This document shows positions 9,301 to 13,542 of a stretch of DNA of 13,542 nt, piece after piece. Origin of the DNA: Tieghemiomyces parasiticus (lineage: Eukaryota; Kickxellomycota; Dimargaritomycetes; Dimargaritales; Dimargaritaceae); the NCBI GenBank assembly GCA_027575765.1, contig JANBPT010001142.1, positions 1 through 13,542 on the forward strand. The letters run 5' to 3'. Positions within the stretch are counted from its first letter, which is position 1. Each line of letters begins with the position of its first letter. Position numbers and translations under genes: made by a program. The notes beneath the pieces were generated by a model. It was not told where the DNA came from and did not search any database. It was given only the letters and a program-made list of their open reading frames with translations.

Positions 9301-9885
9301 TTCCCGTTGGACCTGAGGTGCTTTCCACGATGACTGGTTCCGTAGACCCTGTAGGGAGCAGGTCGACCGTCAGGGTGGGCGGTGGCACGTTTTCCTCATG
9401 GAGAACCCGCGTCCGCACGCAGTGCCGGAGGAGGTTGCGCAACAGGGACTGGATGGCATCGTACAGGCGGGGCCCCTCTTGCTGCACTACGATGGTGTAG
9501 GCGTTACGGTAGAGCTCCTCGTAGCTCAGGTTGGCCGTATTGTATGCGTAAGTATCCTGAATGACCCGGGCCAGGATAGGCCAAGTGCTGGAAAAGTTCT
9601 CCGTGCGCGCCACCTGCGATTCGGAGTGGGACGCGACAAGGGTGACGGGCGTAGGGGTTGTGAGGATGCTAGTATGTTGGGTGTGGAGCCCGGTGGTCTC
9701 GTTTGGCTCTGCTAATACCCGTTGGGGGCGAGGGCGGTCTGGCGAAACTCCCATTTGGCTGCTGAGTAACGTCCCAAAACGCAGCGCAGACGGTCTTCAG
9801 GCGAGCTAAAGGCATGGGCATGACGACCACTTACCCGGGACTTGGGTGGTCGGATGCGAGTCCTAGGTCGGCGAGCAGCACTCAT
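6397..9885 (-). CDS. CUL3: Cullin-3, scaffold of BTB-type RING ubiquitin ligases
   Basis: Cullin-3 holds a BTB adaptor at its N-terminus and the RING protein Rbx1 at its C-terminus, for substrate ubiquitination. Exons on the minus strand are 9885-9835, 9613-9185, 9042-8569, 8409-7219 and 6960-6397. All introns are phase 0 (221, 142, 159 and 258 bases), with donors gtaagt, gtaagg, gtaagt and gtaaac. The product is 902 aa, against 768 in human CUL3. Visible motifs: N-terminal extension with RIR (10-12); LSYEELYRNAYT (46-57), diagnostic for CUL3; MYMDRIY (158-164) across a splice; FERYYKQHLAKRL (509-521); TTKLEGMFNDMRLS (548-561); SRHSGRRLTW (661-670); the C-terminal winged helix with IVRLMK, whose Lys846 is the expected NEDD8 site; and the terminal YLYLA. 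Extra length comes from Thr/Ala/Pro/Ser-rich inserts at about 92-128, 378-410, 606-643 and 770-826. The start at 9885 is the only ATG giving the short N-terminal exon expected in CUL3. Confidence 0.96.
8449..8457. repeat. G9 homopolymer tract in CUL3 intron
   Basis: Nine consecutive G on the plus strand within the intron 8410-8568. It is one of the G:C runs that recur only in noncoding DNA of this window. Confidence 0.95.
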
Positions 9886-10463
9886 AGCGCGTCGTGTAGT
9901 GGCTGTCGAAGAGAGGTAAGGGCCGTAGCAAGTTACTGGATTCACACGTAGGGGGCAGAGGCGGCAATCAGGCAATGTCGGTAGAGAGGATAGGGTTGGC
10001 TAGTACCTGCGTGAGAGTTGGGGGGGCCATAAAAGTCCACTTGGCTGCTGGTGACAGACAGATAAGGCCTGCAAGGCACGTTGTGATGTACCATGCCGCA
10101 GTAGGCTTCCACCCTCTCTTTCGGCCCAGTCTACCTGGTCTTGGTAGTGTCTTGCCCATAGGCAGTCTGAGCTTCCCTTATGTTAAATGAATGGCTTCAG
10201 TACCAGGACGATATGCCTCATAATTGTTGATTTGTCTGTCAGTCCGATCGACAGTCCCTGCTAGACGATTAGACGTCAGCCACCGGGAAGCCAAGGTTCC
10301 GGTGGTGAGTACCAGCTACGCAAGGCCGTCGTAGCTTTGCTGTGCAGAAGCACATGGGTCGTTGCCTCTCTTTACGGATGACGCTTTATATGTCATTAAA
10401 CACCTTTTATTTGCCGGGCTACCGGGAGATCAGTGCATATTTACTGCGATTCTGATCCTGTAG

Positions 10464-10508
10464 AGTACCGGCAGTGACCGCTGCCGATTTAGCGAAGAGG
10501 CCGGTACT
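10464..10508. repeat. 9-base inverted repeat with inner hairpin
   Basis: AGTACCGGC at 10464-10472 is the exact reverse complement of GCCGGTACT at 10500-10508. An alternative inner hairpin pairs CGGCAG (10469-10474) with CTGCCG (10481-10486). The two foldings compete for the same bases. The function is unknown. Confidence 0.6.
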
Positions 10509-10928
10509 TATACCAATGCTACCGAAGAGAGGATATAAGTAGATGCAGGGTTGTGGGTCCCAAGGATAGGGTGGTCAGTTGGAGCTGCCAGTAGGAGAGA
10601 AATGCAACTCAGCAGGAATTGAGCTGTAGTGCCGTACTTGCTGTGTGTTTTTTTTAGGGTTACTCTCGTAGCTGGAGGGTGAGTCGGTCCGTACGAACGC
10701 TACGGGTTCATGTGGGGGGAGGTCCAGATGGCCCGTTTAATCTGGGATGCAGTGGACCTCGCTTCAATTAAAACTTTAGGTGCGCTGGCCAGGTAGAGCT
10801 ACAGCATACGAGTATGATCCCGTGGGAACTCTGGCTAGCTCGCAACAGAGGATTCCACTGGCTGCTTCGTATCCAATGGGGCATTCGTTCTCCCCTTCGA
10901 GGGGCAAACAGGCTAGCCAACAACAGGT

Positions 10929-10938
10929 GGGGGGGGGG
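10929..10938. repeat. G10 homopolymer tract upstream of peroxiredoxin
   Basis: Ten consecutive G, 124-133 bases upstream of the peroxiredoxin ATG and on its sense strand. The tracts upstream of ADE1, uS15m and mS35 are C on their sense strands. Confidence 0.95.
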
Positions 10939-11061
10939 TTCTCGTCGCTGTCAAGGGCTCACTCTATGTCTCACCGTCACAAGAAAATCCCTTTCCTCAC
11001 CACCTTCACTTGGAAATCAACTTGCGGCCTTTCATTCAACCTTTTCCAATCCTCTGCCACC

Positions 11062-12034
11062 ATGCGTTGCCACCAGCTTCTCAATAAGGCCACCGGTTTG
11101 ATCACCCGCCCGGCCCCTACCAACTCTTTGACCTCAGCCTGGCGCACACAGGCTGCCCGCGCCCCTGCCTCGGTCGGGAGCGCTTTGCGCATGTCAGCAG
11201 CCCGGCGTGCCTTTGCGACTAGTTCGCTTGTCGAACGTTCCCTGGTCCAGGTAAGTTAGCTGTTACCTATGGCGTACTATCCACACTAGGCTAACCGCCC
11301 GATGGGACCAGCCGACGTCGCCCGGCCAAGGCGAGTCACTGGTGCCTATTGTATCTGAGCGCACACCAGCCTGACTAGGCACACCCTTATTTCATGATTT
11401 CCTTGACTTCTAACCAAACAGCCTTTCTCACCCCCCCCACCTACCAATATCCCGATTCCAGCGACCTGCCCCGGCCTGGCAGGGTCAGGCGGTGGTGGAC
11501 GGCGATATCCGCACACTCTCGTTGGCCGACTACCAGGAAAAGTACACTGTCCTGGTCTTCTACCCGGCTGACTTCACCTTCGTCTGCCCGAGCGAATTGA
11601 TTGCCTTTAGCGACCGGTCCGCCGAGTTCACTGCTCTTAATACCCAGGTCATCGGCGTGTCGGTCGATAGCGAATACAGCCACCTGGCCTGGACCCAGAT
11701 GCCGCGCAACAAAGGTGGTCTGGGCGACATGAAGATTCCTCTCCTGTCTGACATCACCAAGCAGATCTCCCGCGACTACGATGTACTCGTTGAGGAGGCT
11801 GGCGTGGCCCTGCGCGGCCTGATCATCATCGACCCCGCGGGCCACGTGCGTATCCACCACGTAAACGACATGCCCATCGGTCGGAGCGTCGACGAGACCC
11901 TGCGTCTGATTGAGGCCTTGCAATTCCATGAGCAGCACGGCGAGGTTTGTCCGGCCAACTGGAAGAAAGGCGCGGCCACCATCGTGCCCACCCCTAAGGG
12001 TTCGCAGTCCTATTTCTCCAGCAACAACAAATAA
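11062..12034 (+). CDS. PRDX3: Mitochondrial typical 2-Cys peroxiredoxin (Prx1/AhpC class)
   Basis: Thiol peroxidase that reduces H2O2 and organic peroxides using thioredoxin. A presequence places it in the mitochondrial matrix. Exons are 11062-11250 (63 codons) and 11462-12034 (190 codons plus TAA), split by a 211-base phase-0 intron with donor gtaagt and acceptor ttccag. The product is 253 aa. Exon 1 encodes a presequence: Arg-rich, first acidic residue at 58, with R-A-F|A-T at 49-53 as a likely cleavage step. Exon 2 opens with RPAPAWQGQAVVDGD, the usual start of the mature fold. DFTFVCPSE carries peroxidatic Cys105, Arg181 lies in ALRG, and GEVCPANW carries resolving Cys226. GGLG (148-151) and the C-terminal YF (247-248) are both present; together they are the known marks of hyperoxidation-sensitive eukaryotic enzymes. 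The start context is ccaccATGc. A cytosolic TSA1-like assignment is possible if the presequence is not used. The symbol follows the animal mitochondrial paralogue by analogy. Confidence 0.95.
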
Positions 12035-12591
12035 GACGAGGCGTACGGAGCCACCAGCGCGACCCGGGCCAACTGATTCGGCATGATTGCCAATAGACGG
12101 AAGTAAAGCTTAATGACCGTTTCTCTTACCCAGGTTATAAACACGTGAGCGCCTATATAGACGGCGCTAAGCTTACGGGCTTCGGCAAAGTTCGAGGTTG
12201 TAGACATCGGCGCTATAGATGAGGCCTACATAATTCCATGGCAAAACGTCGATGGGCTTAAACCTCTTTTCGATTTAAGTCATTATTCGCTTTTCAGAAT
12301 ACCTCTTCACCTCTCTATCATGTTGACCTGTTAAGCCCCATCCTTCATCTCGCCCAAGTCTACTAAATAGCATGTGCAAGTCCTCGTTTATCATATTTAT
12401 TCCGAGCTGTAAGACATACAGTATTTGATACGAGCTTACAATCACGCTGGGCCTAGTTGCCCCTTCCCCTACCACTGCCAGAAAGTGGCTAGCACGCTTC
12501 TCGTGCGAACCAGCACCCTTTTAAAAATAAGCGACAATCTGGCTGCCTATCTGATGACATTGGCAAACTTCATTGGGTCATGATACTGTAG
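12035..12591. other. Peroxiredoxin 3' region, no gene recognised
   Basis: No AATAAA lies close to the peroxiredoxin stop. A CACGTG core occurs at about 12142-12147, without the flanks shared by the two mitoribosomal elements. An 8-base direct repeat (CGGCGCTA) is at 12162-12169 and 12208-12215. The left end of the mariner relic must fall in the right part, but no terminal inverted repeat could be identified. Confidence 0.5.
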
Positions 12592-13303
12592 TTGTTGGAG
12601 GAAGTCCTTCAACGAACTCTGGAACTAATAGCCCATGTCTACCGCACTTCCTCTAGTACCATACGTAATGTCCTGCGTAGGGACCTGGGATTGCACAGCC
12701 ATTTTAACTGCTGGGTCCCCCACAACTTCACCGACGACCAGTGCCACCAGCGGGTACGTTTTTTCCACCGAGTTCCTGGAGGAGTTTGACAGGGACCAGT
12801 GACTACCTGCTGGGCTCCATCGTCACAGGTGATGAGGCTTGGGTGTATTTTTATGATCCCCCTGCTGGTTACAATCTCCGAATGTGAAGGATTAAAGGTG
12901 GTTCTGTTTCAACTCAAATCCGCCGAGGCTGTGTCCTACTCAAGTTTATGCCGACAGTTTTTCATTAGGCACAGTATCTTACCACGGAGCGCTAAGCCCC
13001 CTTGGGTCTCAAGGCCACTGTCAGCCACTACATAGAGTTCAAACTGGTGCACATTTTTTAGACCTGGGCAAAGGCAAGTGGAAGCTGGGGCTATCACCTC
13101 CTTGGCTATACGACGATAATGTACCACCGCAGTGCGCTGCAGCCGCCAGTGGCCACATCCCTACCTCCAGAGCTAAATCTATTCCAGCCTCTCCCTTCAG
13201 TGCTGACCTAGTTCCCTACGGCTCCCGGGTGTACAGGGATGCCGAAAGTGGACAATACAGTAAGGAATTTACCACACCAGAGGCGATCGTGAACACCCAT
13301 TAA
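12592..13303 (+). mobile_element. Decayed mariner (DD34D) transposase relic
   Basis: This is the remains of an IS630-Tc1-mariner transposase, read in at least four frame blocks. Block 1 (from 12592) gives the end of the DNA-binding region and linker: STIRNVLRRDLGL, then WVPHNFTDDQ at 12712-12741. Block 2 (12770-12799) gives EFLEEFDRDQ and then a stop. Block 3 (from 12801) gives DYLLGSIVTGDEAWVYFYDP with the first catalytic Asp at 12831-12833, and has stops at 12885 and 12966. Block 4 (13103-13303) gives YDDNVPPQ with the second Asp at 13115-13117, then SPFSADLVPYG and PEAIVN. Exactly 34 residues after the second Asp, where mariner has its third Asp, there is Gly (13220-13222). The N-terminal 90 or so residues are missing. 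With frameshifts, stops and a lost catalytic residue it cannot encode an active enzyme. No flanking inverted repeats were recognised. Confidence 0.9.
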
Positions 13304-13307
13304 TAAA
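13302..13307 (+). terminator. AATAAA at the end of the mariner relic
   Basis: AATAAA overlaps the last stop codon of the transposase remnant. It may be the old poly(A) signal of the element; use today is doubtful. Confidence 0.3.
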
Positions 13308-13487
13308 AACTTGCTACATCCCAACTAACTTCAGATTCTGCATTGGTTGCTAAATAGAAAGAGCTTGCTAAACAGTGCAGAATGATGGCCATTATATTAA
13401 AAAAAAATCACTGACAACTTAAGGAAAAGTGGGAATTGTAGATATCTTATATATCAGACTTGCACTCCACCCACCCACGGCCGCGCC

Positions 13488-13542
13488 ATGACCTTGTCCA
13501 GACTCTGCCTCCGTCGGTTCCACACGGGGCAGGTACTCCGCG
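13488..13542 (+). CDS. Possible 5' end of a gene with a mitochondrial presequence (partial)
   Basis: An ATG in a ccgcgccATGa context opens 18 codons to the window edge (MTLSRLCLRRFHTGQVLR). The residues are basic and hydroxylated with no acid, and R-R-F-H-T resembles a presequence with its cleavage step. CAG|gtactc at 13529-13537 could be a donor site, so the true exon may end there. A TATA-like string lies at about 13447-13456. Too little remains to name a product, and it may be chance. Confidence 0.35.
   Translation, partial: MTLSRLCLRRFHTGQVLR

Larger units (their letters stand above)
9886..11061. other. Divergent intergenic region between CUL3 and peroxiredoxin
   Basis: These 1176 bases should hold both promoters. 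A G7 run lies at 10020-10026, 135-141 bases upstream of the CUL3 ATG, and a G10 run at 10929-10938, 124-133 bases upstream of the peroxiredoxin ATG. The 90 bases before the peroxiredoxin start are pyrimidine-rich. Several inverted repeats sit between 10236 and 10508. The open frames present (for example minus strand 9968-10159 and plus strand 10780 onward) lack any recognisable motif. No tRNA, 5S or snRNA was found. Confidence 0.55.

Noticed and set aside
9968..10159. 63-residue minus-strand open frame upstream of CUL3
   Set aside because: No motif, no conserved composition and no supporting context. It is an expected random frame in GC-rich noncoding DNA.
10780..11259. Longer plus-strand frame reading into peroxiredoxin exon 1 from 10780
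   Set aside because: The upstream part is low-quality coding with a G10-derived stretch. The ATG at 11062 has a ccaccATG context and starts a clean presequence.
12300..13440. Search for terminal inverted repeats of the mariner relic
   Set aside because: Only an 8-base match (ATTCTGCA with TGCAGAAT, near 13335 and 13376) on one side was seen. It is too short and wrongly placed to be element ends.
1..13542. CRISPR arrays, bacterial operons, plasmid origins or defence systems
   Set aside because: No regularly spaced repeats and no bacterial gene arrangement. The genes have spliceosomal introns and eukaryotic products.

Overview
The window looks like nuclear DNA of a fungus, probably an early-diverging lineage. 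This placement is inferred, because no rRNA or other taxonomic marker is present. The evidence is spliceosomal introns of 142-258 bases with gtaagt/gtatgt-type donors, Kozak-like cc(a/g)ccATG starts, AATAAA signals, mitochondrial presequences, and a stand-alone SAICAR synthetase of about 300 residues. Animals fuse that enzyme to a carboxylase; the bacterial enzyme is shorter. A decayed mariner transposon also fits a eukaryote.

Layout from left to right. 1-1564 has no recognisable gene and carries two TA microsatellites. Four genes then follow in tandem on the minus strand: ADE1 (SAICAR synthetase, 2 exons, 1565-2695), mitochondrial ribosomal protein uS15m (3 exons including a proposed 32-base intron, 3242-4381), mitochondrial ribosomal protein mS35/Rsm24 (1 exon, 4848-5729) and cullin-3 (5 exons, 6397-9885). 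After a 1.2 kb gap, a mitochondrial typical 2-Cys peroxiredoxin (2 exons, 11062-12034) runs on the plus strand. A mariner (DD34D) transposase relic lies at 12592-13303. The right edge may hold the first codons of another gene with a presequence-like start (13488-13542).

The genes are not one pathway. ADE1 is cytosolic purine synthesis, cullin-3 is a ubiquitin-ligase scaffold, and three proteins act in mitochondria (two small-subunit ribosomal proteins and the peroxide-removing peroxiredoxin). The clearest sign of shared control is an identical 11-base element, GTCACGTGATA, 253 and 252 bases upstream of the two mitoribosomal start codons. Long G:C homopolymer tracts also sit 120-235 bases upstream of all five start codons. 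I see no CRISPR array, tRNA, operon-like system or defence system. The points most worth checking are the paired CACGTG elements and the very short intron in uS15m.
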